Positions 8,954-18,530 of a DNA stretch of 64,000 nucleotides are shown here, piece by piece. The position numbers were made by a program, and so were the translations under genes. The stretch covers positions 211,001 through 275,000 of the forward strand of contig JACEFZ010006323.1 of the NCBI GenBank assembly GCA_014155875.1, written 5' to 3'. The DNA comes from Cepaea nemoralis (taxonomy: Eukaryota; Mollusca; Gastropoda; Stylommatophora; Helicidae). The notes under the pieces were generated by a model, which searched no databases, was not told the origin of the DNA, and worked only from the letters and a program-made list of their open reading frames with translations. The stretch's first letter is position 1, and each line of letters starts with the position of its first letter.

Positions 8954-11137
8954 CTAGTAAATACCAGGTTGTGTTGGTTGTTGGTATAGCGACATTATAA
9001 GTGCTTGACGAAGTGTAGCTGGGCTATACCGTGTGAGGTGCAACCATTCTGGATTACAATTAAATGGGTACTGATGATGTCTCATGGGTATGTAATGACT
9101 ACCAACTAGAGCCTCTGGTTGGTGGCTAACAGGAGGTTGTGCTGGCACGTCGTTGTTGCTGAGAGTCGGATCCTTTCTGGGGAGAATAGGAATCATATCT
9201 TCGTAATTATTACCCTCCTGTGTGAAAGACGACGTATTTAACGGACTTGGTGTTGTGGTAGTGTCCCGTCTGGCTTGGATTTCAGGTGCAGTGGTTATGA
9301 GTGGTCTGCACACTTCTGTCCTATTGGTACTTGATGTGACGGGAGTATGTCGTCTGGCTTGAGTTTCAGGAGTAGCTAAAAGTGTCCGGCGCGATCCCGT
9401 ATTGGATGTATGGTATGTCCGTTCTGGATATTTTAAATTCTTGGCGAGAAAACTGGTGCCCAATGTAGATAAATGTATTTGATCCTTGTAAAGACTCTTT
9501 TTTGGTGCACCAGCCTGTGAAGTGAATGATGCTGTATTGTTGATGAATTGTATCTTGTTTTGAGAACAGAACTTCTGCAACATGTTGTTATTTATGTCAG
9601 CTAGACGGCGCTGGTGTCCATAACTCGGTGATATGATGGAGGAGAAGAAAATGGATGAGTTAGAAAAAGTGTGACGTAATCCGTTCAAGAGTGCCAGCAG
9701 TTGAGACCCTGTGATTTGTTGGTTGTTCATGGTGTCGGTGATGCCAATATGTACGCTTGCCCTTCTGACGCTATGATTTACAGCCAACCTGCTAATCTTG
9801 TCTGTTAGCCGGTCTACACCAGCCCCAGGCAGTGGGATTATTGAAACAATGTCTTTGTCTGATGTGGCCATCCTGTCGCTGTATAAACCTTTCATTAAGG
9901 AATCGCCTAGTATAATATGTGTACAGTCAGGTCGTGCTGTCTGTACATGTTGGTTGTCAGCACGTCTCGACCGTTGTTTCATCCATTTCCGATTATCAGC
10001 AGTCTTTATGTCTCCATGTGGTTCTCCCGATGTATCTTGTTGGCTTGTCTTGCCCGTTTGCAGCATGTTAAAGCACTGTAATTTTTCTGGTGACTTTTCT
10101 TGAAGTACTTCAAACCTATTGCTTATTTTGACGTCAATGGGGTAGACTGCTTGTTGTTGTTTATCTTCGTCTGCACATTGAGGTGTTTGTTGTTTTTTAT
10201 CTTCCTCTGCGCGTTGAGTTGTTTTCATAGTGATTATCTGTTCTGGGTGGGATTGAGCTTCCCCAAGATTTCCCAAGGATGAAGCGGTTGCTTGAGAATT
10301 ACATGCTTCTTCGGTTTGGTTTGTAGAGGACGCATTCTGTAAGATTTGAACTGTATTTCTCAGCAGCAAATTTTCGTCTCGCAGGAGTGCGACTTCTGTC
10401 TTGAGAGCATTGTAATCACTGCTTATCTTGTTGTTTGCTTCAATGTTGGTTGAAACAGTGACAATGAGCGCCTTTAGTGATTGTTCTAGTTCCTCAATGC
10501 GCTGTTTACAGTCGCACGAATGTCCATTGATAGTTAAGATGCTATTGTTATCTGAGGCAGGTACTTCTTCAATAATGTCAACATTGGGTTCTATGTTGTT
10601 TTGGATACGCTCCATTGGGTATTCAATAGCCAAGAGCGCTGGTGGGTTGGCAGGCCTCGTGTTGATGTTGTCATGTACACTCATCGTATGAGTAGATTCG
10701 GTGAATGTCTGTGTCGAGTTTTCAAGTTCAACAAAATCTACTTTTAGCCAGGAATTAATGTTTTCATTACTGCCCTGTGTCATGAGTTTATTTTTACTGC
10801 GGTACAAATGTATCGTAATCACTGGCGTCGTAATCAGATCCTCAACGTGGGCCCCGTGCTTATCTTGCCTGTGTTCAATTAGTTCAAGCCTGTAGTAGTT
10901 GAGTAGGCAAGTTCGGAATGCCTCATAATAGAGTGTGTTGTTGAAGGAAATAGTAACACACTGTCCTGAGTTGGTGTGTTTGACGACTAGGCCGTTGGGA
11001 TTTATGCACTTGGATAGCTTATTCTTCACGGCCCTCTCTTTGTTTAGTGTGTAAGTTTTATTGACAGCCGATCGTAAACCTGAGCGAGTCCTTTCACCAT
11101 TCACTTCCAATACGGAGCACTCTCCTTCCCCTGACAT
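8954..11137 (-). CDS. CR1-like ORF1 protein with SGNH esterase domain
   Basis: An intact 727-residue frame. Residues about 210-267 are heptad-rich (IEELEQSLKAL, NALKTEVALLRDENLLLRN) and predict a coiled coil. Residues about 405-570 form an SGNH-hydrolase-like domain: block I is HIILGDSLMKG (Ser413), block II is PLPGAGVD (about 436-443), block III is HIGITDTMNN (about 464), and the Asp/His pair is in KDQIHLS (Asp552, His555). In block III the usual Gly-x-Asn-Asp reads Gly-Ile-Thr-Asp, so the oxyanion Asn is Thr. The C-terminal part (about 575-727) is Thr/Pro/Arg-rich and probably disordered. ORF1 proteins of CR1/L2 elements bind RNA and form the RNP; the esterase role is unsettled. The start is the first ATG of the frame, 50 residues before recognisable content. 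Confidence 0.85.
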   Translation of the reverse strand: MSGEGECSVLEVNGERTRSGLRSAVNKTYTLNKERAVKNKLSKCINPNGLVVKHTNSGQCVTISFNNTLYYEAFRTCLLNYYRLELIEHRQDKHGAHVEDLITTPVITIHLYRSKNKLMTQGSNENINSWLKVDFVELENSTQTFTESTHTMSVHDNINTRPANPPALLAIEYPMERIQNNIEPNVDIIEEVPASDNNSILTINGHSCDCKQRIEELEQSLKALIVTVSTNIEANNKISSDYNALKTEVALLRDENLLLRNTVQILQNASSTNQTEEACNSQATASSLGNLGEAQSHPEQIITMKTTQRAEEDKKQQTPQCADEDKQQQAVYPIDVKISNRFEVLQEKSPEKLQCFNMLQTGKTSQQDTSGEPHGDIKTADNRKWMKQRSRRADNQHVQTARPDCTHIILGDSLMKGLYSDRMATSDKDIVSIIPLPGAGVDRLTDKISRLAVNHSVRRASVHIGITDTMNNQQITGSQLLALLNGLRHTFSNSSIFFSSIISPSYGHQRRLADINNNMLQKFCSQNKIQFINNTASFTSQAGAPKKSLYKDQIHLSTLGTSFLAKNLKYPERTYHTSNTGSRRTLLATPETQARRHTPVTSSTNRTEVCRPLITTAPEIQARRDTTTTPSPLNTSSFTQEGNNYEDMIPILPRKDPTLSNNDVPAQPPVSHQPEALVGSHYIPMRHHQYPFNCNPEWLHLTRYSPATLRQALIMSLYQQPTQPGIY

Positions 11138-11200
11138 TATTGCATAATATTACGACTAACTAAACTTGAAGAACGCAGCAATCGCATTGTTATCTAGCCA

Positions 11201-11786
11201 CGCCGCGGGCAATTTGAGGTCCCGTGGTTGTATCTGACACGCCTCGTGCACTTGATTGGTTGAAATTTAATAGTGTTCAACTATCACTCGAAATGAATAT
11301 TAGATATAACCCACATTTTTGCGATAATAAACACTTGTATTAATCTAAAAACTATTTCACCACATCCTCAGAATCACAACGAGCACATTGATATAAAAAT
11401 CCATGATAGGTGATTCAGCTTGCAGTAATAATAATCCGAGAAGTAAGAGATACAAAAACACGTCTTCACTCTCCGGAGAGCAAGATAAGGACTATAGCTT
11501 AATTAAGACGTAAAAAATACCTGATACAAGACTGGTGATCATGTGAGACAGCGAACCCCGACGACGCTTATCCGCATGACACATGATTTTGATGGTGATG
11601 GTGATTGTCTTTCAACTTCAGGGAACGAAGGGTTTTCTGGACAAGACCATTATTTTGACTGCTATACAACTTTGAGCAAGGTACATAACGATGATGATGA
11701 AGATACCGTATATCCATATTCCAATTCATATTCAAATTTTCGAAAAAAAAATAATTCCAAATTCGGTCTCGTCTAACCTGCTTCCT
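11201..11786. other. Unassigned, possibly CR1 5' UTR and flank
   Basis: AT-rich sequence with no recognisable gene. A 77-codon frame (11543-11776) with a GATGATGAT run is unlikely to be coding. The 5' end of the CR1-like element may lie inside this stretch. Confidence 0.35.
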
Positions 11787-12300
11787 CAGCGGTGGTTATT
11801 GTTGAGAGCCGTGGTTTTTGTGGGTTTGTAGCCCTGATTCTTGTCTTGTGCGCTCTTACGAGTGAGTCTATCTCGGACTGCTTATGTTGGTTTGTGTCTG
11901 TGACGTCAGCTGGGGGGTTGGTCGGCGGCCTGTTGGTGCAGGCTCCTGGCTCGTCTGGCTTGGCTGGGTGCAGTCCTTATAAGGACTTTTTATTTGGTCT
12001 TTTAGCCTCCTTTATTGTGTATTGTCCGTAGCAGCTTTTGGATGATTTCATTGTCCTCCTTGCGCCTTTTTTTCACTTTCGATTTTGAGTTTCTGTTGCC
12101 TTTCGATTTCTTCCTCCGCTGTCAGCCATGGAATGATCTCTCCGTCTTCTATATAGTACGTGTAGTCGGCTAAATCAGGTTCATAGTATCTATCTGGGTA
12201 TTATTCCGGTTTCCTGAGTTTCTAGGCTTCTTCTTTTCTTTTTCTTCCCAGCGCCTTTTGAATTCCTGGCACCTGCGTTCCTCCAGTCTTGCCGATTCTA
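11787..12300 (-). pseudogene. Charged ORF remnant with downstream stem-loop, unidentified
   Basis: On the minus strand a broken frame reads EERRCQEFKRRWEEKEKKK, then after one frame change YYEPDLADYTYYIEDGEII, IPWLTAEEEIERQQKLKIES and a stop after KKAQGGQ (stop about 12047). It is Lys/Glu-rich and probably helical. I do not recognise the family. About 65 bases beyond the stop is the perfect hairpin AGTCCTTATAAGGACT (about 11974-11989), followed by GCACCCA. The layout could be the 3' end of a retroelement gag gene or a decayed host exon. Confidence is low because the reading frame had to be pieced together. Confidence 0.3.
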
Positions 12301-12604
12301 GTATCTCCTCATATCTCTCCATATCTCCGTATCTCCCCATATCTCCCCATCTCTAGTATATCCATATTTTGCTTGGACGGGCTATTTATGTTCTCCATGT
12401 GTATGCCAATTGTACTCCTTTCTGTGGAGTGTAGAGCGGTGTCTTTTGGTGGATTCCATACAGTTTGGCTTTGGTTTTTCGTTAAGGATCACTCTGCTGA
12501 CACAAGGATATATTTATAAGTGTTCCACTCTCTTCCCATAGATTCCACCAGGAAATCTGAGCGCTGTGCACAAACTCCGTGTTAGCGGTGAGGAAACACA
12601 TGTA
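12301..12604. other. CATATCTCC short repeats, then no feature
   Basis: Positions 12300-12360 contain several imperfect CATATCTCC units. The remainder shows nothing that I can support; minus-strand frames may extend the charged remnant to the left. Confidence 0.35.
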
Positions 12605-13143
12605 CGGGGGATAGTCAATAAGTAAGTCACACAGTTCTGTGGGATGGCAGGTAAATGTAGTTGGTGTTTTCTACAGGTGTCATTAGGTGACAGCAATATC
12701 GAACTTTATATTCCCGTTCGTAAGGTGGCTCTAGGTATCTCATGCGCAAAATGGCGACTGTACTTACGGAGTGTACAACCAAAGAGCAACGTGTAAAAGG
12801 ACTGCCTGCAAAAGACATTCATAAGGAAATGCTTCCTGTTTATACTAACAAATGTTTATCCCATAAAGCAGAGCTTAGCTGGGTAGAAACATTTTCTCAA
12901 GGACGCGAATGACGCCGAAGCTGTATGTGAAGTGAAAACGTGGTTTAGAAAACAAAGCACGCAGTTCTATGCAGCCGGTTTGAGAGGATTGATAAAACGA
13001 TGGGATAAGTGCATCAATGTTGGGTGGAAATTATGTTGAGAAATAAAGGGACAATGTATGTATAAAAATAAACTGGTTTCAAATTGTTATCATATTTAGT
13101 TATTTTTCTACAGCCATTTATGACTTACCTATTGACTTCCCCG
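12605..13143 (+). mobile_element. Internally deleted mariner-type transposon
   Basis: The ends form imperfect inverted repeats: CGGGGGATAGTCAATAAGTA on the left (12605) and, reverse-complemented, CGGGGAAGTCAATAGGTAAG on the right (13143). A transposase start lies at 12751 (MATVLTECTTKEQR, then KDIHKEMLPVY and WVETFSQGR), which is the N-terminal helix-turn-helix region typical of the mariner branch that includes SETMAR-like proteins. The end of the transposase is present at about 12930-13035 (QFYAAGLRGLIKRWDKCINV), with one extra G that destroys the last codons. Nearly all of the catalytic DDD region is gone, so the copy is non-autonomous. A TA precedes the left end; the right-hand TA is not seen. 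Confidence 0.8.
12751..13040 (+). pseudogene. mariner transposase remnant (N- and C-terminal pieces)
   Basis: The first 53 codons of a mariner transposase run to a stop at 12910-12912. The gap then skips the catalytic domain and resumes with the C-terminal WFRKQSTQFYAAGLRGL motif. In the intact family the protein is about 345 residues, so more than two thirds is missing. It cannot catalyse transposition but its end repeats could still be recognised in trans. Confidence 0.75.
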
Positions 13144-13224
13144 CGTTTGTATTCCGGAATCACCCAAACTATACAATATTAATTTTATTGGTAAACAGTA
13201 ACAAGTACTGGATTCTATTGCGCG

Positions 13225-13378
13225 ATTTTCATGCGTATTGGGTAGATGGTGCACGTCTAATATCAATATAGAACAATCGGCACATGATGGGTGATGTGGT
13301 CAACATAACTCCCGCCGCCTTTACTTCCCAGGACATTTCCTACTATCCATCTTTGACTAGGTTGACAATGTAGTCAAC
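13225..13378 (-). mobile_element. SINE-gamma, partial copy
   Basis: The blocks GGGTGATGTGGTCAACATAA, CCGCCTTTACTTCCCAGGA and TCCTACTATCCATCTTTGAC match the bodies at 53600-53760 and 55930-56010. The tRNA-like head (which would lie to the right) is missing; an inverted-repeat element starts there instead. Confidence 0.6.
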
Positions 13379-14290
13379 TTGATTATTTGGTTGTTTCGGG
13401 ATTTGAAATTTAAATATTGAGCACAACCCACCACTGGCAGCGCTGATCGTATTCTGGTATGAACCTAAGGCCTATCCATGTCAAACGGAAGCACTATACT
13501 CGAGTTTCGCTCTCGTTTGAGCTCGTCAGTAGTGCATATCCCTGACCGGATCCGGAAATAAGCCCCGGATCACTGGTGTGTGAAGCGGGTGTGTAACCAC
13601 GCGGCACACGTTGGACACGCCAAATTATCATAACAGAATATTACAACGTTACCCATCGTAGGTTATGCTCAAGATTGCCCAATCGCCGCGACTGACGTCC
13701 GTCAATCGATGTGGACCCGAACGATCAGGACTTCACACTGGCAAGGAACACATGGCCTCCTAAAATCCAGTGAGCAATAATCAAATTGATTATTTGGTTG
13801 TTTCGGGATTTGAAATTTAAATATTGAGCACAACCCACTACTGGCAACGCTGATAGCATTCTGGTATGAACCTAAGGCCTATCCACGTCAATATGGAAGC
13901 ACTATACTCGAGTTTCGCTCTCGTTTGAGCTTGTCAGTAGTGCATATCCCTGACCGGATCCGGAAATAAGCCCCGGATCACTGGCGTGTGAAGCGGGTGT
14001 GTAACCACGCGGCACACGTTGGACACGCCAAATCATCATAACAGAATATTACAACGTTACCCATCGTAGACTATGCTCAAGATTGCCCAATTGCCGCGAC
14101 TGACGTCCGTCAATCGATGTGGACCCGAGTGATCATGACTTCTCAATGGCAAGGATCACCAGGTCTCCTAAACACCTGGCCTTAGGTTCATACCAGAATA
14201 CGATCAGCGTTGCCAGTAGTGGGTTGTGCTCAATATTTAAATTTCAAATCCCGAAACAACCAAATAATCAATTTGATTATTGCTGACTGG
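13379..14290. mobile_element. Foldback/MITE element with about 113-bp inverted repeats and a duplicated unit
   Basis: A 407-bp unit is present twice in direct orientation (starts 13379 and 13786, both at TTGATTATTTGGTTG). The second unit is followed by an inverted copy of its first part: 13767-13880 and 14178-14290 are reverse complements over about 113 bases with few mismatches. The whole of 13767-14290 is therefore a typical terminal-inverted-repeat element with no coding capacity, preceded by an extra left part. A palindromic GATCCGGAAATAAGCCCCGGATC-like core lies in each unit. I cannot name the superfamily. Confidence 0.8.
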
Positions 14291-14450
14291 AGGTCGCGGG
14301 TTGTAAGTATTCGGGACACTCTGGTGTGTTAGAAATGAACAGGCAGACATATTGGATGGTGCCGTATCATTAAGGGATGATTTGATGCATGATAAGGCAA
14401 ATGTGGTGAAGTCCCTCTGGGAGTATGTGAATAATGCAGAATAGTTAGAC

Positions 14451-14856
14451 CAGTGGTTCTCAACCGGTGGGGAATTCCCCCCCCCCCCAGGGGGAAATTT
14501 TAGGGTTTGCGGAGGGGGTGGGGAATGAAGACCATTTCAAGATCGCGTTAATACAAGAACTGATTACTTGATATTGTTTTTCCCTTCCTACTTTACAGTT
14601 ATGCACGTCTCATCCTTCTAAAATTCATTTTATAAAGTTTTATAAAGTAAGTAGACCCACAAATCATGTTTTATGTGGATGTCTATACTTGTTTTAGTAT
14701 ATGCTATTAAATTTACTTTCCATTGTTACGTATACTGTGTAGGGGTGGGGGGATTTTTAGATAGGAAATATGAAAAAAGGGGGGGGGGGGGGTGTTAATG
14801 ACGTTCTGAAAATATGGTGAAGGGGGGCACGGGCCAAAAAAGGTTGAGAACCACTG
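14451..14856. mobile_element. hAT-type MITE with perfect 8-bp target duplication
   Basis: The element begins CAGTGGTTCTCAACC and ends with the exact reverse complement GGTTGAGAACCACTG. It is flanked by AGTTAGAC on both sides (14443-14450 and 14857-14864). The CAGTGGTTCTCAACC end and the 8-bp duplication are those known for hAT elements. The inside contains poly-C and poly-G runs and no transposase, so it is a non-autonomous copy. Confidence 0.92.
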
Positions 14857-15105
14857 AGTTAGACTATCATGGCCTCGAGAGAATGCAGCAGCAAGAGATG
14901 GTCTAGGATCCGATTGACAGTCGTCACTTAGAGTTAAAGCAAGACGGACATACTTGTATAATCAGATTGCAATGAGCACCATGAGTATTGAACATCTTCG
15001 CTGGCTGTTGAAGATTAGGGACTGAGCGCTTATGGAAATGCCCAGAGTGTAGTGATGTCGGTTCTTGACACAATTCAACTCAATTGTGAAATGTATTAGA
15101 GTATA

Positions 15106-15359
15106 GCCGGTCTCTCTGGCTGTGGGGTTACAACACTTTCTCTCTGTAATCCCGTTTATCACGCAGAGTCTCGCAGCGGAGCGAGAGCTGAGGCGGTTCG
15201 ACCCCCGCTCGTGACTTGCGGGATACTGAGCCGGCCGCTCAGAAAGCAATGGCAAACTACTGAGCGTAATCTTGCCAAGAGATCAACATACAGCTGAAAG
15301 ATGCTGCTGTTGACAGCTAAGTCCTGTAAAAGGATACGCAAAACATTTATTTATTTATT
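15106..15359 (+). mobile_element. SINE-beta with 12-bp target duplication
   Basis: A tRNA-like head (TGGCTGTGGGGTTAC as A-box region, GGTTCGACCCC as B-box) is followed by the common core CGCTCAGAAAGCAATGGCAA, the TGAGCGTAATCTTGCC block and GTCCTGTAAAAGGATACGCA, then a TTTA-repeat tail. The flanks TATTAGAGTATA at 15094-15105 and 15360-15371 are identical, which proves insertion by target-primed reverse transcription. The 60- to 97-codon minus frames over it are not genes. Confidence 0.9.
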
Positions 15360-15371
15360 TATTAGAGTATA

Positions 15372-15905
15372 ACTCGGCAAGCTCTTTTCGACTTCTAACG
15401 ACGAGGGACTTTTACCGTGCGTAACGTACAGACGGCCCCTCTGGGTTTATCGTATTTATCCGAGAAGGCTCGATGCCACTACCCCGAAACAGACAACGAA
15501 GGAGCTGTCTTTTAATATTATTCATAATGTAATGTTTTGTCTTTAAATTTGTTGTTTCTTTAGATCTGTCTGTGTTGTCCCGTCACTAATGAAGATTTAT
15601 ATAATCGGAACGTCGTGTATTGTATCCTAGAATACTTATGTTCATTTTATTATTATATGTTTTTTTTATTGTCTCTTGTTTTTGGGGTTTTTCACTTTGC
15701 GATTTATGTTCACCTTTATGGAATCCGATGTAAACAACAGAACTTAAACCTGCTCATTGAGATAACAGAAGGATATACAACCTTATTAAAAAAGCCAGCA
15801 CGGTGGACAGTGGTAATTATGCTAACATAATGATTTATACTCCATCAATATCTATGAAGTTTAAGTTGTATATTGACGTAACGTATTGAAACGAAAAAAG
15901 TCTCC
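15372..15905. other. Unassigned AT-rich spacer
   Basis: No element boundary was recognised. A 71-codon hydrophobic frame (15615-15830) has no recognised motif and is probably chance in AT-rich sequence. Confidence 0.35.
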
Positions 15906-15918
15906 ATTGTATTAAGAT

Positions 15919-16164
15919 TTTTTTTCCCCCGCGTTTCGATCCTGTTTCAGGATATTGCGGTCAACACCAGCATCTTTCAGCTGTATGTTGATTCCTAGGC
16001 TAGATTACGCTCATCAGCACGCCACGACTTTCTGAGCGACCAGCTCCATACTCTCATAAGTCACTTTTGCGATTCGAACCACTGCTAATTCTCGTCGTGT
16101 CACGTGACGAGAGTATTCGGGGTTAGCGGAGAAAGCTGCTAACCCCTCGGCCATGGAGCCGGCT
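15919..16164 (-). mobile_element. SINE-alpha with 13-bp target duplication
   Basis: Read on the minus strand this starts GCCGGCTCCATGGCCGAGGG and has a Ser/Leu-type tRNA-like head: A-box TGGCCGAGGGGTTAGC, a long variable-arm-like CTCTCGTC...GACGAGA hairpin, and B-box GGTTCGAATCG. The core TCGCTCAGAAAGTCGTGGCG and the ATATCCTGAAACAGGAT end follow, then a run of A. The flanks ATTGTATTAAGAT at 15906-15918 and 16165-16177 are identical. Confidence 0.92.
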
Positions 16165-16399
16165 ATTGTATTAAGATACACGTTTTAAACTATCTTACTA
16201 TCTGAAGTATACATTACATATTTACGTCAAAAGGCGTCTACCGTACACTGTGGCAATCGGGCTGACGCGAGAAACAATACTGCCTTATACTGAATGTCTA
16301 CCACTCACATTTTTCTTCCCGTGTTGATCAGTCATTCAGCAGCTTATTATCATTAACCCATCTCATCTCATCTTATTTCTCTTGTACGTTGCGGTGTCT

Positions 16400-16575
16400 A
16401 GGTGAAGCATAAACAGCGGGAGAGTGCCCCGAAGTTCTTGAGTTCGTTTCCGGACTCTGTCAATTGGCGTACGACTGCAGTTTTCTCCGATGGCGCTACG
16501 GAGTTCGGGCTTTGTACGACGCTTGAGAGGCTGCTCTGCAGAAAGAGTCCGAGCTGTGTAGGATCAACCTGGTCT
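16400..16575 (+). repeat. Unidentified dispersed repeat, copy 1
   Basis: The stretch GGCGCTACGGAGTTCGGGCT with TTGTACGACGCTTGAGAGG and AGAAAGAGTCCGAGC resembles GGAGCTACAGAGTTTGTGCT, TTGTGCGGCGCTTTC and GGAAAGAGACCAAGC at 23295-23355. The similarity is roughly two thirds over about 90 bases. The family is not identified. Confidence 0.45.
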
Positions 16576-16579
16576 CAGT

Positions 16580-16795
16580 GTTTAAGGTGTTAATGACGCG
16601 ATTCGCAATCCCCTATATACGGGTTCGAAACACAGCGGTGCTGGTTTTTTTCGAAAAAGGTATAGGTGCCGGTCGTTCAGAAAGCAATGGCAAACTACTG
16701 AACGTAAAACTTGTCCAGGAATCATGAACAGCCAAACAGCTTGGGTTGACTGCTACGTCCTGTGAAGGATATGCAACTAAATTAAAATGTAGGAT
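16580..16795 (+). mobile_element. SINE-beta copy
   Basis: A decayed head with B-box GGGTTCGAAAC (about 16620) precedes the core GTCGTTCAGAAAGCAATGGC, CAAACTACTGAACGTAA and TGCTACGTCCTGTGAAGGAT, ending ATGCAACTAA. There is no clear target duplication. Confidence 0.8.
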
Positions 16796-16904
16796 AAAAT
16801 CCTGTTGATTCTCTCGCCTTTTGGACTCCTTGATTGTTAACTCCTTGATACTGGCACATACCGTCATGTATTTTGCTTCTGATTTGCTCCAACTTTATTA
16901 TGTG

Positions 16905-17160
16905 TGGCGGAGCTCTGGCGAATACGTTACGGACACAATTCTTAATCACGTATTACGCGTTCGAAACAGAGCTGCGGGCGATTTGGCAGCAGACCGTCTT
17001 GCATTAGTGTTTGATAAACATGGTATGAGTGCGGATCACGCAGAAAGCAATGGGAAACTACCGAACGTAAACTTGCCAAGAAATTACAAATAGCAAAAAA
17101 AAAAAAAAATGCTAAGGCTGACGGTGACATCCTGTATTGGATATGCAACTAACTTTTAAC
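16905..17160 (+). mobile_element. SINE-beta copy
   Basis: The head keeps a B-box-like CGTTCGAAAC (about 16958) and the GCGGGCGATTTGGCAGCAGA block shared with 17668 and 61525. The core is AGAAAGCAATGGGAAACTAC, CGAACGTAAACTTGCC and TCCTGTATTGGATATGCAAC. An internal A15 run near 17094-17109 replaces part of the core. Confidence 0.8.
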
Positions 17161-17504
17161 TTAGTATGTGTGGTTGGGTGCTAGGTTATTCTTTGAAACC
17201 CCATTCTAAGAAATATTGAACACTAAGTAAGACATAAATATGTTAAGTATGGACGCTTCGATTATAAATAAGCAGATACTGTAAATCTAGAGAATAATAC
17301 GCATGTTTGATTTATACTACATTTCCCTTTTAAAATGGAAATCCCTGTATAATACTCAAAATAATTGTTTGAAATAATTTGCTAAAACAATATCTTGACA
17401 CATAAGAAACCACTCCACATATTCAATTTCGCCCCAGTTTCACAGATTTTCTAACGTAGGTTATCTTCAATATTAAAAATGACATAAATTCGAGTTAAAA
17501 AGGC
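17161..17504. other. AT-rich spacer, nothing recognised
   Basis: No coding frame, RNA gene or repeat was recognised in this AT-rich segment. Confidence 0.4.
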
Positions 17505-17585
17505 CGTTGCACGTCCTTTACAGGACGTAGTAATCAACGCCAGTATTCATTGACTGTTTGTGATTTACTAGGCAGTGTTAGTTCA
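17505..17585 (-). mobile_element. SINE-beta 3' fragment
   Basis: The plus strand reads GTTGCACGTCCTTTACAGGA and TTGTGATTTACTAGGCA, the reverse complement of the core end. Only the 3' half is left; the next SINE-beta copy begins at once on the opposite strand. Confidence 0.7.
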
Positions 17586-17587
17586 AT

Positions 17588-17835
17588 GCTGGCTCCGTGG
17601 CTAAAGGCTTGAGAACGCGGTTCGTGAGCCGGGTACCAGGCGTTCGAAGCTCAGCTGCGACCGATTTGTGCAGCAGACCGTGTAGCATTCTGTTATAACG
17701 TGCTGGTATAGGAGCCGGTCGTTCAGAAAGCAATGGCAAACTACTGAACGTAACACTTGCCTAGTACATCAGCAGCAGCTGAACAATGCTGGTGTTGACT
17801 GCAACGTCCCGTAAGGGATACGCAACCAAAGAAAA
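17588..17835 (+). mobile_element. SINE-beta copy
   Basis: The head has TGGCTCCGTGGCTAAAGGC as A-box region and GGCGTTCGAAGCTC as B-box. Then come the CGATTTGTGCAGCAGACCG block, the core GGTCGTTCAGAAAGCAATGG and the end CGTCCCGTAAGGGATACGCA, followed by an A-rich tail (17827-17841). Confidence 0.85.
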
Positions 17836-17844
17836 AAAAAATTA

Positions 17845-18012
17845 GTTCAATAGGTTGCCTTTGCTTTCTGAACGACAGACGCCTCACGCCATCGTAAGCA
17901 ACTCGAAGATGTCTGCTTCCAAACCGCCGGCATCTGATTTCTAACTTTCAGTCTGGTATGTAGGGGAATTATTAACTGCGCGTATCACTATCCTCTAAGC
18001 CACAGCTACGGT
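17845..18012 (-). mobile_element. SINE-beta copy, head and partial core
   Basis: GGTTGCCTTTGCTTTCTGAA and CGACAGACGCCTCACGCCAT are the reverse complement of the core start, and decayed head sequence follows to a microsatellite at 18015. With the preceding plus copy it forms an inverted pair. Confidence 0.65.
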
Positions 18013-18014
18013 TT

Positions 18015-18028
18015 TATATATATATATA

Positions 18029-18074
<46 letters not shown>

Positions 18075-18110
18075 CGTGCGTGCGTGCGTGTGTGTGTTAG
18101 TTAGTTAGTT
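18015..18110. repeat. (TA)n(TG)n microsatellite and (GTTA)n
   Basis: TATATATATA is followed by about 45 bases of TG repeats, a GTGCGTGCGTGC variant and four GTTA units. No further structure is seen. Confidence 0.9.
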
Positions 18111-18496
18111 AGTCTTCCCTCTTTAGCCTAAGTCGGCGCATAGGGCAGACGTCATGGCTCTCCGTTAATTAGTACGCGCATATAATACACACCACTGTTT
18201 AAGCGGACAAAAAGTGAGTATAGCTGTGGTGCACTATACTCGAGATTTTATGGTATATTCTCTACAGTTTTTTGATATTTGTATATACGTTTTACAGCAA
18301 GAACAAAGGTTTGTTTACCAAACTGCAGTGTCTTGTTCTTGCCCTCGCTGGCTTTGAACTAAAGCGTAGTCCATACTTGTGCTACTACTACTAGTGCTGA
18401 TTATTTGCATGTGGATTAGCTTTCCATACTACTAGTGTCCCTCGCCATTATGCGAACCCTCTCCGACATTAGAGGTACTTGTAATTTACAACATTT
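18111..18496. other. Unassigned spacer with a short block shared with 3004
   Basis: GTGGATTAGCTTTCC plus ACTAGTGTCCCTCGCCAT at 18410-18446 recurs at 3005-3040 with five bases differing in the middle. Otherwise nothing is recognised. Confidence 0.45.
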
Positions 18497-18530
18497 TAGT
18501 CCAACTGATATGGTCAGGTCTTAGACAGAT

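Larger units (their letters stand above)
5384..11200 (-). mobile_element. Near full-length CR1-like non-LTR retrotransposon
   Basis: Reading right to left the element has ORF1 (11137-8954), an inter-ORF spacer of about 380 bases (8953-8577), an EN-RT ORF2 (8576-5752, one frame break), a 3' UTR of about 300 bases and an ATT-repeat tail. An esterase-type ORF1 together with an EN-RT ORF2 and a simple-repeat 3' tail is the arrangement known for the CR1/L2 group. The 5' limit is uncertain; I see no clear target duplication. Two truncated relatives lie at 241-400 and 3595-3720. Loss of activity need rest on no more than the single frame break in ORF2. Confidence 0.85.

Noticed and set aside
11974..11989. 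Hammerhead ribozyme as found in some retroelements
   Set aside because: The GTCC...GGAC stem is present but the CTGATGA and GAAA core sequences are not.
14962..15341. Minus-strand frames of 60-97 codons
   Set aside because: They run across a SINE with proven target duplications.
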